Source: Brevibacterium sp. UMB1308A (GTDB lineage: Bacteria > Actinomycetota > Actinomycetes > Actinomycetales > Brevibacteriaceae). Taken from it: DNA of 64,000 bases. The DNA is taken from contig NZ_JASPDO010000010.1 in assembly GCF_030230605.1 (NCBI RefSeq), positions 12,128-76,127 of the forward strand, read 5' to 3'. The position numbers and the translations under genes were made by a program. The notes below the pieces were generated by a model that was not told the origin of the DNA, did not search any database, and saw nothing but the letters and a program-made list of their open reading frames with translations. Position 1 is the stretch's first letter. Each line of letters opens with the position of its first letter. Of the stretch, positions 50,700 through 60,435 are shown piece after piece.

Positions 50700-52447
50700 G
50701 TATCTCGTTCGGGTTGAAACAGGTTGTTGGTCTGTCCTTAGTGGTGGCAGACCACGTTCTTACTGACCCAGTCTTTTTCGGGATGCAGGTGGTCCGCAGG
50801 TTTCCGGGACGTACCGTGCGGATTGTTGGCGCTACTATGAGTAAGCTTCCAGCTGACACGGCACAGGCGATAGGCGCGTGGTGTTTGGGAAAGAACCGCG
50901 AAGCAATCACCATCATTGAGAGGTCAAACCCACGGGGAGTGTCAGCAGGTGTTCTTGGGGAGCTTGCTCTTCATTTGGGGCAACCGAAATCTGCTATCCG
51001 CCTATCTACAAGCGTTCGTAACACTTCACGTCGACACAAAATAGAGGCGAGAGCTCTGTGGTACTCAGGCCATATGACAAGAGCTGTTGAGCGTGCGCCG
51101 CACGGAAGTCAGCTAAAAAAACGGCTAGCTTCGGAACTGCAATTGTATTCGGGAACATGGTCACCAACTGTTCGCAAATCTGTAGGTGCAACAACTGGCA
51201 TTGATCGTTCAGTCGATGTCGCGTATATGCTCAACAACTCCCTCCCTTATACGCAGTCAGGGTATACGATTCGTTCCCACGAAGTACTGAAAGGCGTTCA
51301 AAACGCCGGCTTATCAGTTGCTGCTGTGACTCGAACTGGGTATCCATCGCTGGTGGGGAAGTGGTGTTCCAGTCCTGTGCAAACATTCGACGGGATCAAA
51401 TATGCTCGTCACCTCCCGGCGCGACTAGAACGCACCCCGTCAGCCAGGCTGGACCAGCAACTGACGTACCTTTTAGAGTTTCTTAGAGCTACTGACGCGA
51501 AAATTCTGCACACAACAACTCACTTTGTGAATGGTCTAGTAGCTCGCAAAGCAGCTGAAACGCTTGGCATTCCTTGGGTTTACGAAGTTCGCGGGATACT
51601 TGAAGATACATGGGCTTCGGCTCACCCAGAAGGCTTTGGCACTGCAATTAAGTCAGAGAAGTACATCCGGTTTCGGCAGATAGAGACAGAAGTTGCAAAA
51701 TCTGCGGATCGAGTCGTTACCCTGGGCGCGACTATGGCAGAGTCATTGGTGGCTCGAGGTGTACCCAGTGAACGTATAAGTGTCGTTCCCAACGGTGTTG
51801 GTGAAAACGTTTTGAGTGCTCAAATGAAGCGGTCGCCTCAGGAAGTGCGTGAAACTCTCGGTATTCCCCGAGCGGGCTTTTGGGTGGGCGCCGCTGCATC
51901 TATCGTTGATTATGAAGGTTTCGACACGCTCATTGAAGCAATTTCACTTGTGCGCTCAAAAGGAAAAGATGTGCGCCTGCTTCTAGCGGGAGACGGAATT
52001 GCCTTGCCCGCGCTCAAGGAGATAGCTCGACTTCGCGACGTTCCCGCGGTGTTTCCAGGACGAGTGCCTCAAGCATTGGCGCATGAACTTGTTCAAGCGT
52101 TAGATTTGTACTGCATTCCTCGCAGAGACGACCCGGTGTGTCGCTTAGTTACACCCTTGAAGCCTGTTGAAGCTACCGGACTTGGTCGCCCGGTGTTGAT
52201 GTCGGATCTACCGGGATTGGTAGAGGCATTGCCGTCAGAGGCAAGAATGACCGCTAAGCCCGGAGCCCCTTCGGCGTGGGCGGAAGCGATCGTGGAGTTG
52301 CAACACGATGGTGATTTGCGACGTGCGCTTTCTACGCGGGGTCGGGAATGGGTGGAAAAGTCGGCGAGCTGGTCAAAGCGCGTTGAGCATATCGTAGCGA
52401 CGTACCAAACTTTGTCGCCCGATCTGGAACTGGACAAGGTGAAATGA
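50696..52447 (+). CDS. Glycosyltransferase family 4 with extra N-terminal region
   Basis: A 583-residue protein. The first ~165 residues have no clear family and contain helical TPR-like stretches (GVLGELALHLGQPKSAIRL, RRHKIEARALWYSGH). The GT4 part follows: YMLNNSLPYTQSGYTIRSHEVLKG, TTTHFVNGLVARKAAETLGIPWVYEVRG, SERISVVPNGVGENVL, AASIVDYEGFDTLIEAI, RLLLAGDG, VFPGRVPQALAHELVQALDLYCIPRRDDPVCRLVTPLKPVEATGLGRPV. The ATG (50696) overlaps the previous stop (ATGA) and the next gene overlaps in the same way. Substrate unknown. Confidence 0.88.
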   Translation: MSISFGLKQVVGLSLVVADHVLTDPVFFGMQVVRRFPGRTVRIVGATMSKLPADTAQAIGAWCLGKNREAITIIERSNPRGVSAGVLGELALHLGQPKSAIRLSTSVRNTSRRHKIEARALWYSGHMTRAVERAPHGSQLKKRLASELQLYSGTWSPTVRKSVGATTGIDRSVDVAYMLNNSLPYTQSGYTIRSHEVLKGVQNAGLSVAAVTRTGYPSLVGKWCSSPVQTFDGIKYARHLPARLERTPSARLDQQLTYLLEFLRATDAKILHTTTHFVNGLVARKAAETLGIPWVYEVRGILEDTWASAHPEGFGTAIKSEKYIRFRQIETEVAKSADRVVTLGATMAESLVARGVPSERISVVPNGVGENVLSAQMKRSPQEVRETLGIPRAGFWVGAAASIVDYEGFDTLIEAISLVRSKGKDVRLLLAGDGIALPALKEIARLRDVPAVFPGRVPQALAHELVQALDLYCIPRRDDPVCRLVTPLKPVEATGLGRPVLMSDLPGLVEALPSEARMTAKPGAPSAWAEAIVELQHDGDLRRALSTRGREWVEKSASWSKRVEHIVATYQTLSPDLELDKVK

Positions 52448-53319
52448 AACCGAAATCAAGTGAATTAGAAACGATCCAGGTTCCAGCTTGGTCGTTGGGC
52501 CAGGTGAATGCTCGGGTCCCGCTCAGCGCGTACTTTCGCCAGCTGTGGCACAGGCGTCACTTCATTATCGCTGAATCGCGTGCCAAGGTTATAGGAGGAA
52601 ATCAGCGAGACTATCTCGGAATCGCATGGATGGTCATCCAGCCTATTCTGAGTGCAATCACGTTTTTTGTCATTTTTGGAATCATCTTAAACACCTCGCG
52701 CGGTGTCCAAAACTTTCTGGGCTACTTGCTTATTGGAGTTTTCTTTTTTGGTTTTACAACGCGAGTCATAACGACCTGTACGAGTTGTATAAAAGCTAAT
52801 CAGGCGATGATTAAGGCTTTTACGTTTCCTCGCGCATCAATTCCGATCGCGGTTGTAGTCAGAGAGATTATGAATTTCGTGCCATCCGTCATCGTTATGA
52901 TACTAATGATTTTGGCTCTGCCGCCATCGGAGAACCTAACTTGGCGCATGATTTACATAATCCCCGCCTTCATACTTCAGGTGATGTTTTCATTGGGGAT
53001 CGGATTCGTCGTAGCACGGCTTTGCCATATTATCCCTGACCTCGCACACCTTATTTCAATCCTCACGCGTTTTTGGCTCTATGCCTCCGGGGTGTTCTTT
53101 TCGATTGACAGATTCGTCACTCATGGGTTTGTCTCTGCAATCATGAAAGCCAACCCGATGTACGGGTATCTCATGCTGGTGCGCGACAGCCTTCTATATG
53201 GTGTTGACACTCCTCTATGGATGTGGCTGAACTGCACGGGCTGGGCTCTGCTGTTCTTTGTATTTGGGTTCTTGTTTTTCTACCACGGGGAAAGAACGTA
53301 TGGGCTCACAAGAGATTGA
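52444..53319 (+). CDS. ABC-2 type polysaccharide exporter permease (Wzm/TagG-like)
   Basis: A 291-residue permease with six hydrophobic helices (starting AWMVIQPILSAITFFVIFGIIL). The N-terminal cytoplasmic segment ends REAK-like (SRAKVIGGNQRDYLGIAWMVIQP), a hallmark of Wzm/TagG/RfbA proteins. With the ATP-binding protein that follows it should export a finished, lipid-linked glycan across the membrane. The polymer therefore likely uses the ABC-transporter route rather than Wzx/Wzy; no Wzx or Wzy was found. Tightly coupled to its neighbours. Confidence 0.93.
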   Translation: MKPKSSELETIQVPAWSLGQVNARVPLSAYFRQLWHRRHFIIAESRAKVIGGNQRDYLGIAWMVIQPILSAITFFVIFGIILNTSRGVQNFLGYLLIGVFFFGFTTRVITTCTSCIKANQAMIKAFTFPRASIPIAVVVREIMNFVPSVIVMILMILALPPSENLTWRMIYIIPAFILQVMFSLGIGFVVARLCHIIPDLAHLISILTRFWLYASGVFFSIDRFVTHGFVSAIMKANPMYGYLMLVRDSLLYGVDTPLWMWLNCTGWALLFFVFGFLFFYHGERTYGLTRD

Positions 53320-54274
53320 CGACGTAGTGCTTTCTGACCGGACCGCATGGAATGACACAGGAAAGCTTGCTGCTCATACGGGAGATATCACGGTGGCTGT
53401 GTCGAATATCAGCATGAGTTACAGTGTGCGGGCTACGTCTCAGCGTTCTGGTATCGCCGGGGCCTTAGCGTCGTCGTTCAAACGTGAGAAGGTCCAAGCT
53501 CTTACAAACATAAACTTTGTAGCAAGATCGGGAGAGTTCGTAGGCGTTGTCGGCTCAAACGGGTCCGGAAAGTCAACACTGTTACGTCTAATAGCAGGTG
53601 TCGAACAACCGGACACGGGTAGAATCTTAGCCAGTAAGCAACCGATGCTCTTGGGCGTGAGTGCTGCGCTTCATCCTCACCTTTCTGGCCTGGCAAACAT
53701 TCGGCTTGGCTGTCTTGCAATGGGGATGACTCCGCAGGAAGCTGAATCACGAGTCGACGAGATTGTGGATCTTTCAGCCTTGGGTGAAGCTATTCGGCGA
53801 CCAATGGGAACGTACTCATCCGGTATGGGCGCGCGTCTGCGTTTCGCAATTGCAGTCGCAGCTCGGCCTTCAATCATGCTGATTGATGAAGCCCTGTCGA
53901 CAGGTGACGCAACCTTCTATGAGCGAAGCAAGGAAGCGACCAAGAATATGCTGGACGATGCGGGAACAGTTTTTCTTGTGAGTCACGCGGCGAAAACGAT
54001 TCAAGAGATGTGTACCCGTGCAGTTTGGCTCCACAAAGGAGAGTTTGTTCGTGACGGCTCTGCTGAAGACGTCGCAGAAGCGTACCGGTGGTGGGCGTGG
54101 AACGAAGCTAAGGGTAAAACAGACATCGCAAATATGTTGCTTGCGGATGCGCGTGAACAAGGCCAAGAACAATTGGTCGAGATTACTGAAGACTTGTCGA
54201 AGCTACGCAAGGTGGCCCCACGCCACGCCAGTCGTTTTATTGCACGCCCACGGCATTCAAATCTTCACACTTGA
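53300..54274 (+). CDS. ABC transporter ATP-binding subunit (Wzt/TagH-like)
   Basis: A 324-residue ATPase from ATG 53300, overlapping the permease by 20 nt. Walker A is GVVGSNGSGKSTLLRLI, the signature is TYSSGMGARLRFAIAVA (S-S-G-M-x-x-R variant used by Wzt/TagH), Walker B is SIMLIDEALSTGDATF, and the switch His is in FLVSHAAKTI. The protein ends after ~70 further residues, so it lacks the long carbohydrate-recognition domain of O9a-type Wzt. It may not select the polymer end group. Pairs with the permease encoded just upstream. Confidence 0.93.
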   Translation: MGSQEIDDVVLSDRTAWNDTGKLAAHTGDITVAVSNISMSYSVRATSQRSGIAGALASSFKREKVQALTNINFVARSGEFVGVVGSNGSGKSTLLRLIAGVEQPDTGRILASKQPMLLGVSAALHPHLSGLANIRLGCLAMGMTPQEAESRVDEIVDLSALGEAIRRPMGTYSSGMGARLRFAIAVAARPSIMLIDEALSTGDATFYERSKEATKNMLDDAGTVFLVSHAAKTIQEMCTRAVWLHKGEFVRDGSAEDVAEAYRWWAWNEAKGKTDIANMLLADAREQGQEQLVEITEDLSKLRKVAPRHASRFIARPRHSNLHT

Positions 54275-54326
54275 TGACTGATAAACTTTGAGTGAAATTC
54301 CGTATTCATAAGGAGTCTGCTTCTCT

Positions 54327-55490
54327 ATGAGCTCGTCGCCTCGTATTTTGTCTATTTATGGCACCCGTCCCGAAGCAATCAAAATGGCGCCTTTGATCAA
54401 AGCGATCGAAGCAGACTCGACACTCGAATCGGTGGTGCTTGTTACAGCTCAACATCGGGAAATGCTGGATCAAGTGAACGAGCTCTTTGGAATCCACCCA
54501 GACCGTGATTTGGACGTCATGGCTAAAGGACAGTCGCTCAACCAGATCACGGCGCGAGTGATCCAAGGCGTCGACAAAGCGCTGGTCGACTTGGCCCCCG
54601 ACGCGGTTGTGGTGCAGGGGGACACGACTACGGTGATGGCGTCTGCAATTGCGGCGTTTAACCGATCAATCCCGGTTATCCACCTTGAAGCTGGTCTGCG
54701 CTCAGGTGATTTGTTCAACCCTTTCCCAGAAGAGGCGAATCGAAAGCTGACCGGTCAGATCGCCTCATTGCATCTTGCTCCAACCGAAGGGTCGAAGCAG
54801 AACCTGCTTGACGATGGTATTAGTTCGAACGCCATCGCGGTTACCGGTAATACAGTTATTGACGCGTTGCAGCTTGCCGTGGAGATGAAGGTGGAGCCTG
54901 AAGACCAATTGACTCGCGATTACCTCGAGGCTACTGGGCAAAAGGTGTTGGTTACAACACACCGTCGTGAGAACTTGGGACGTTCAATGGAGAACATTGG
55001 GGAGGCTCTCAAGGAGTTAGCAGTAGGTAGGCCGGACGTCACCTTTTTGTTTCCGGCGCACAAGAATCCGCTTGTTCGGGAAGCTGTGCTTCCACGTGTG
55101 ATGCATTGTCCAAATGTTTTAGTGACAGAACCGGTTTCTTATGGTGCGTTTACCACCGTGATTAACGCGTCTGACATTGTGTTAACTGACTCGGGCGGAA
55201 TCCAGGAAGAAGCGCCGAGCCTAGCGAAGCCTGTATTGGTAATGCGAGAGAACACCGAGCGACCGGAGGCAGTCGATGCGGGTACTGTTGACCTCATTGG
55301 GACTGACCGTGGACGAATTGTCGATGCCGTAACTAAACTGTTGGATGATAAAGAGCATTACGCCGGGATGGCACAAGCTGTGAACCCGTACGGCGACGGC
55401 AAAGCGGCTCAACGGTCAGTATTAGCAATCAAACATATGTTTGGCTTATCTGACCTCCCGCGCGATTTTGCTTGGAAGGTTGAGGCTTAG
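54327..55490 (+). CDS. wecB: UDP-N-acetylglucosamine 2-epimerase (non-hydrolysing)
   Basis: A 387-residue WecB/MnaA enzyme: ILSIYGTRPEAIKMAPLI, VQGDTTTVMASAIAAF, VIHLEAGLRSGD, PFPEEANRKLTGQIASLHLAPT, VTGNTVIDAL, LVTTHRRENLG, FPAHKNPLVREA, ASDIVLTDSGGIQEEAPSLAKPVLVMRENTERPEAVDAGT. It converts UDP-GlcNAc to UDP-ManNAc, which the WecC dehydrogenase (42323-43588) oxidises to UDP-ManNAcA. The ATG is preceded by AAGGAGTC. It is the last intact gene of the plus-strand operon, 52 nt after the ABC ATPase gene. Confidence 0.96.
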   Translation: MSSSPRILSIYGTRPEAIKMAPLIKAIEADSTLESVVLVTAQHREMLDQVNELFGIHPDRDLDVMAKGQSLNQITARVIQGVDKALVDLAPDAVVVQGDTTTVMASAIAAFNRSIPVIHLEAGLRSGDLFNPFPEEANRKLTGQIASLHLAPTEGSKQNLLDDGISSNAIAVTGNTVIDALQLAVEMKVEPEDQLTRDYLEATGQKVLVTTHRRENLGRSMENIGEALKELAVGRPDVTFLFPAHKNPLVREAVLPRVMHCPNVLVTEPVSYGAFTTVINASDIVLTDSGGIQEEAPSLAKPVLVMRENTERPEAVDAGTVDLIGTDRGRIVDAVTKLLDDKEHYAGMAQAVNPYGDGKAAQRSVLAIKHMFGLSDLPRDFAWKVEA

Positions 55491-56414
55491 AGCGTTGCAA
55501 TTTTGTTGAGAGCGTTTCCTTGCCTCTGCGTGCTCTTACAGTCGCTGACTTCTTTGTCGCTAAGAGGCGTAAGCGGTTCGCCGAATGGGGCGGAGTAATA
55601 GGTGGTGTCGGCGCCATAAGAATGTGCGGCCACGGTGTCCTGAGGGCGGTTTTGATTGTCCTCTTCTGGAGACTGTGAAGCGCTAAATGCCTTCCTAATT
55701 CGAAGCTAGTGGCACGTTGCCGGTTGAGCGTCGCTATCAAGGAATCCGATCAAGCTACTCTCTTATTCAAGGGTTACTAGCGAGGATAGTACAACCAGCA
55801 ACGCTGTGTGCTTTGATCGATACGTGCCGAAGTCGGTGATCCATATGTGTCTGGGTACAGACACGCGAAAGTGGCACACATGCAGGAGGCAGTGAACCGG
55901 AGCTCCAGCCCGTCCCGTGGCAAGCCACTAACTAGAGAGGACCCAGAGGTGATTGCTCAAGTATTGAACAGGCGAAGTACGCGACGCTCGGAGCTCTATT
56001 AGTAACGGTCCATAAGCCTCACCAGCGATATTGAGATACTTGGACTCGAGATTGTCGCTATGGTTCTGGTAAATCCTGTGGCAGATCGTAACCTGCTTGT
56101 TTCCCTTCTCTAACCCTTCGATGTACTCGCTTTGAACATGTGTCCTTAAAACTTCAGCACCCTAGTCGAGATCTTCAAGTTACCGACTCTAGTGGTGAGA
56201 GTTCCACGGTCGGAGCATCTATTTAGACGAACCGCATTCTGAACCCATTGCGCTGCCGCAGCGTATAGGTCAACGTACTCTGTTTTCAGCTCACATTTCC
56301 TCATCAGCATTGAATGAGTCACTCAACAACTTGGTCATGATTGCCGTCATTCCTTGCTTCACAGGCGTAAAGCCACGATGGTTACAAAAGACTTTTAGCA
56401 GTTCCCCGTTCCAC
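55487..56414 (-). pseudogene. Decayed coding region (fragments of one or two minus-strand genes)
   Basis: No intact gene was found in this ~930-bp gap, but the minus strand carries protein-like pieces in different frames. A 72-residue tail ending NALNKIATL runs to a stop at 55487-55489. Farther upstream are pieces reading VTICHRIYQNHSDNLESKYL, EYVDLYAAAAQWVQNAVRLN and RWNGELLKVFCNHRGFTPVK, separated by stops or frame changes. Such ordered, natural-looking pieces on one strand suggest a frameshifted gene or two remnants. The family was not recognised. Translation was by eye, so the fragment boundaries are approximate. Confidence 0.45.
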
Positions 56415-58880
56415 CTAATCGAGAAGCCGGTAGACCCTGCTCGCAGAAGGGCTTCCAATTATTTCAAGGCTTGGCAAAGCGATCGCCTCTGCAGTTAGGC
56501 CTAAAGAACGGGGAATACTCAGTGCTCTGCCCGAATAGCATGCCTCAACGCGAACCTTTTTCGAGTCGCGGACTTCATCAATGAGAATTTCGTCAAACCC
56601 GGAAGGAATGATGGAGTACTCCACCTTGTTTCCAATCCAGATTTTTAAGCACCAGTCCTGTAAGTTGCCGACGAAACCTTTGACCCATATACGCACCCGT
56701 AAAGACTTAGCTGGCGTATTTCCTACCCGCACCAGAGGAATCTCAATTTGCGTTCCCGACACAAGGTCCGGCTCAGAGCTTCGACCGGCTTTCGGCAGGT
56801 CCAAGAGGTCCGTTAGTTCGGCAAGGAAGTGCCGCGAATCAGAGATCATTTCCAATATCGCAGGATCTCCTGGGGTTAGTGGTAGCGATGACGTCTCGAT
56901 TCTGATGAGCTTCGCTTTGAGCTCGCCGGGATCGTGTGCGGAGTAACAGATTTCTTCGTAGGGGTGTAGCGATTCTGCAGAAGCCGGCCTACCGCTGAAC
57001 ATCAACTTTGATGCAACGGCCACGTACGGGCTTAACGGTGTAATTCTGGGGGCGCTTCTAGTGCCTGCGAAAGTCATGAATGTTAGTTCCGTCTTTAGAG
57101 TTCGCGCTAGCTCGTCAAAAGTCAGCTTCTCCAAATCAGAGTATTCGATGATTTCTTGAGTCAAAAATTGCGCGTCGTTGTAAATGGATGGAGACATTGT
57201 TTCTTCGTGTTTCGATGTTTCGCGAACTCGAACTACCGAGGGCCGTCTTTCGTGCCTAGCTAAGGCGGAATGGAAAGAACGGCGGACAAAATAGGGCACA
57301 AACGCAATATTTTCATACCCATGGCTAACACCTTGTTTGTACATCGCGTAATTAGGTGTAAGGACTCCGTCGTAGCCTTCGAGCAACCGTTTGACTTTGC
57401 TCCACACCGAAACAGACTGATCGCAGAAAATAGCGGTACGAACCCCAAGAGCGTTCAAACGCTCAGCACCGGCTTGTGTGATTGCGATTGACTTGCCTAC
57501 AACTATTAGCCAGTGTGCGTTCTTTATGTTGTCAATCAAATCGTTCCCTACGACTAGGGCGTTATCGACAGTTTTCTGCGGATCCGCGGTAAGCAAACCT
57601 AAATTCCGCTCAAGTTGTATGACCTTTGTCGCAAAGTTAGGCTGTTCTTCTAAGGACTCAATTACGCTACTGGCGACACTGTATGATTCGTCAGCGCCGT
57701 GAGCCAAAACTACAACGCTTTTTGGGGAACTTGGTCCAGTTCCATTAGGGTCGGTGAAGCTTGAGCTTGACGAAATTACTGGTCGTCTCTCGCCAACCGA
57801 ACCAGTCACATTAGCGCCATGAACGCATTCACTGGCATCGAACTGCTCAAACCACTGCGAACGCTCTCTGCTATCTAGCCTGCGCCATGAATCATCTTCG
57901 AGCAGATGCTCGATTGCCATCACTCTCGCGTCTGCCGAGAAGTGCTTATCAAAACGCTGGAGTACCTCTTGGCTTCGCTTCTCTAGCTCGCCCTCTACTA
58001 GCCATTGCGTCGCAAGATCGTATGCGCCTTGCATATCATCTGCGATTCCCATTTCCGGATAAGTCTCAAACCTGGACTCACCTGGGACTACAGAAATTGT
58101 CGGAACCCCCATGGCCATGTACTGAACCACGCGACTTGGATACTCGAAGTAACCAAGTCTGTCAAGGCCAGGGAACCATGTTTCAAGGCCACGATGGTCT
58201 TTAAAGAACTGAGGTATATTAAGCGCCAGCTTCGTGGTTGAGGCTGCATTAACCACCTCAAGATCAGTTAGCAGATAGCCTCCACTTTTGCCGAAGTAGT
58301 CGGCTCCGATATTCCCATGAATCCGGACATCTAAATCGGTGTCTCCAAGCGCGAAGTAGCGCTCCCTACGAACAGGGTCGTGTACGTTTCCAAGGAACAA
58401 GAGGTCGGTATCTGGCTTTCGAGATCCCCAGACAGGTGGAAAAGCTGTATGATCTGTCCAAAATGGAAAGTTAACTCCGGTCGCAAAACCGAAAATATCC
58501 TCATAGAAAGCAAGAACTCTTTCATTCCCACAGTGAAGAACGATGTCATACTCTGTCAGAATTGGTCCGTAGCTTAGGTCGAAAAGAACCGGGTCGTCTG
58601 AAAACCAAGCAATGAGCGAAGCGCCCGTCAGCTTGAGCTTCTCAAGCAATGGGTGCGGTAGCGACGCAGGACGCATCACAAAAACAACGTCAGGATTGAA
58701 CCTAATTGTCTTTTGAACCGTTGCTTCCAAGTGCGAAATGTCTTCGTACGATTTGGGAAACTTGAATCCAGAGCCAATTTTTCCAGTATTAAATGTCTCG
58801 TGACCAAATTTTCTAAATGCGCGCTCTAAAGAACTGCCGACGTGAGTCTCAAGAATGCCATCAAAAATACAAATTCTCAT
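56415..58880 (-). CDS. Large CgeB-like glycosyltransferase with C-terminal extension
   Basis: From ATG 58880 (AAGGGG 6 nt upstream) an 821-residue protein. The N-terminal ~340 residues are CgeB/DUF3880-like: MRICIFDGILETHVGSSLERAF, NPDVVFVMRPASLPHPLLEKL, IAWFSDDPVLFDLSYG, DTDLLFLGNVHDPVRRERYFAL, LALNIPQFFKDHRGLETW and YPSRVVQYMAMGVPTISV. A Ser-rich linker (about 360-395) leads to a second Rossmann-like segment (SVVVLAHGADESYSVASSV, WLIVVGKSIAITQAGAERLNAL, VLTPNYAMYKQGVSHGYEN). The last ~200 residues form a beta-rich region of unknown type. It follows the 514-residue paralogue after 10 nt on the same strand. Confidence 0.7.
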   Translation of the reverse strand: MRICIFDGILETHVGSSLERAFRKFGHETFNTGKIGSGFKFPKSYEDISHLEATVQKTIRFNPDVVFVMRPASLPHPLLEKLKLTGASLIAWFSDDPVLFDLSYGPILTEYDIVLHCGNERVLAFYEDIFGFATGVNFPFWTDHTAFPPVWGSRKPDTDLLFLGNVHDPVRRERYFALGDTDLDVRIHGNIGADYFGKSGGYLLTDLEVVNAASTTKLALNIPQFFKDHRGLETWFPGLDRLGYFEYPSRVVQYMAMGVPTISVVPGESRFETYPEMGIADDMQGAYDLATQWLVEGELEKRSQEVLQRFDKHFSADARVMAIEHLLEDDSWRRLDSRERSQWFEQFDASECVHGANVTGSVGERRPVISSSSSFTDPNGTGPSSPKSVVVLAHGADESYSVASSVIESLEEQPNFATKVIQLERNLGLLTADPQKTVDNALVVGNDLIDNIKNAHWLIVVGKSIAITQAGAERLNALGVRTAIFCDQSVSVWSKVKRLLEGYDGVLTPNYAMYKQGVSHGYENIAFVPYFVRRSFHSALARHERRPSVVRVRETSKHEETMSPSIYNDAQFLTQEIIEYSDLEKLTFDELARTLKTELTFMTFAGTRSAPRITPLSPYVAVASKLMFSGRPASAESLHPYEEICYSAHDPGELKAKLIRIETSSLPLTPGDPAILEMISDSRHFLAELTDLLDLPKAGRSSEPDLVSGTQIEIPLVRVGNTPAKSLRVRIWVKGFVGNLQDWCLKIWIGNKVEYSIIPSGFDEILIDEVRDSKKVRVEACYSGRALSIPRSLGLTAEAIALPSLEIIGSPSASRVYRLLD

Positions 58881-58890
58881 GCCGTACCCC

Positions 58891-60435
58891 TTAAACGGTG
58901 AAGAGTGGGTTCGTTCGTCGCCTGCCAGCGATATCGATGCCGATCGCGTCACTGAGATAGACAGTACAACCCTTAGCTAATTGTTGACCGCTTTCTATAA
59001 AAACTAGAAAATCGCGCGGCGTTTCTCCGTCTAAGCGTGCTAACCAACCATACTTGGGAAGGGTGTCGCTCCAAGTTTCCTCGTTCATCTTGTCTTCAAC
59101 CGATAGAGTTTTGGCCACAAACTTCGCGGACTGCTGGTCGGATGAAAGTAAGAGGTCGTTAAGATAAAACGGTCCATAACGATACTGTTCAGACATAAAA
59201 GCTATGAATCGATTCTCCTTGTCTCCGCTAGCTGAGAAGGAGTCAAAGCCGTCGTCGACATCATCATTAATGTTGTGAATGCGGATTTGAACCTTCTCAG
59301 AAAGAGTGAACTGCTGGGACTCAATATCCTTCAGCAGTGTAGATGAAGGGCCATCAGCGAAAACTAGGACTTCGATCTTCGAAACCGGAGGAGCAATGCC
59401 TACTAACTCAGCAATTTGCTGTAACCGATGACGATAGGTGTGATGGCTTAACGTATGCCGCCATGCGCGTTGAACAATTCGCTTTCGATTTGTTTCCGCA
59501 TCTGGTGCGGCAAGCAGATATTCATAGATATCGGCGACCTCTGAAGGTTTTGTAGCAAGAAGTATATGTTCGTCGGTGTACACGGACCGAACGGCTTCGC
59601 TATGCATGCCGACCACTGCAGTCTTTGCGGCAGACAATTCGAATATCCGTCGGGCGCACATCGTCGATGAACTTGTTACTGAATTTACGTTCAGAAAGAT
59701 CTTGTGTCTCCTGTACGCTTTTACCATTTCTTCGTATGGGAGGCTGCCCACGACGTATTGATCCCAAGGGTCTGGAAACTGGTAGATGTCTTTCCCGCCG
59801 AGCCCCCGTGAATAGATAGAGAAATCATACATTTGAGCTGGGCCAAACAGGTCCTGCATTTGTTGACGCCGTTCCGGAAATTTATCCGCAAAATACTGGC
59901 CTGCAAAAGCGATGTCTCCGCCACGATAGCCATCAACTTGAGACGGGTTATGGATCCGGGGGTTGGCGGCGAATCGCAGGAGTTCTACTCCCCGTGCTGA
60001 CGTCTTCGCGCAATAGTTAGAAACCATGTCTCCATCGGACGTCAACACGAAGTCGAACAGTTTCGCGGTTGGCAAATACTCCCTGAAATGGGGAGGGTCC
60101 TCCTTATTCCAAAAAACTGTTGGTATGCCAATCGAGCGACAGGTCTCGACCAGTTTAATCAACGGCCACTGGGGGCCATTGCCGGAGTTAACCATATATC
60201 TCCACCGGCCAGCGTTCCCATGCCAAGCGGATTCCACCAACAAAAAGTCCGGTCGGATTCGCTCTAAGTCAAGGCTGAACTGCTGAGGATCGACTAGCCA
60301 AATGTTTGCATCGCTTGCGAAACACATTGTTGAAAAGTCGTCTAATACTGCAACAACCTGCGGTTCTGTTTGCGACCTGCGCCTAGTCATGTGTGGGTCG
60401 CTCACATTTTTAATCACTGACTGAAGGAAGCTCAT
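58891..60435 (-). CDS. CgeB-like glycosyltransferase (paralogue of the 43617 N-terminal domain)
   Basis: A 514-residue protein. Residues ~25-345 share the block order with the enzyme encoded at 43617: VVAVLDDFSTMCF, FLLVESAWHGNAGRWRYMVN, GIPTVFWNKEDPPHFREYL, FDFVLTSDGDMV, IAFAGQYFADKFPERRQQM, KIFLNVNSVTSSSTMCARRIFELSA. The C-terminal ~165 residues differ from the GT2 half of the paralogue, starting KIEVLVFADGPSSTLLKDI. They contain no DxD with the usual spacing, so this half may be a degenerate or divergent GT2. The ATG overlaps the preceding gene's stop by 4 nt (ATGA). Confidence 0.8.
   Translation of the reverse strand: MSFLQSVIKNVSDPHMTRRRSQTEPQVVAVLDDFSTMCFASDANIWLVDPQQFSLDLERIRPDFLLVESAWHGNAGRWRYMVNSGNGPQWPLIKLVETCRSIGIPTVFWNKEDPPHFREYLPTAKLFDFVLTSDGDMVSNYCAKTSARGVELLRFAANPRIHNPSQVDGYRGGDIAFAGQYFADKFPERRQQMQDLFGPAQMYDFSIYSRGLGGKDIYQFPDPWDQYVVGSLPYEEMVKAYRRHKIFLNVNSVTSSSTMCARRIFELSAAKTAVVGMHSEAVRSVYTDEHILLATKPSEVADIYEYLLAAPDAETNRKRIVQRAWRHTLSHHTYRHRLQQIAELVGIAPPVSKIEVLVFADGPSSTLLKDIESQQFTLSEKVQIRIHNINDDVDDGFDSFSASGDKENRFIAFMSEQYRYGPFYLNDLLLSSDQQSAKFVAKTLSVEDKMNEETWSDTLPKYGWLARLDGETPRDFLVFIESGQQLAKGCTVYLSDAIGIDIAGRRRTNPLFTV

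Noticed and set aside
55429-55740. 103-codon ORF on the minus strand overlapping the wecB 3' end
   Set aside because: Its translation is Arg/Pro-rich and unlike a real protein; a shifted frame over the same stretch gives the more natural remnant ending NALNKIATL.
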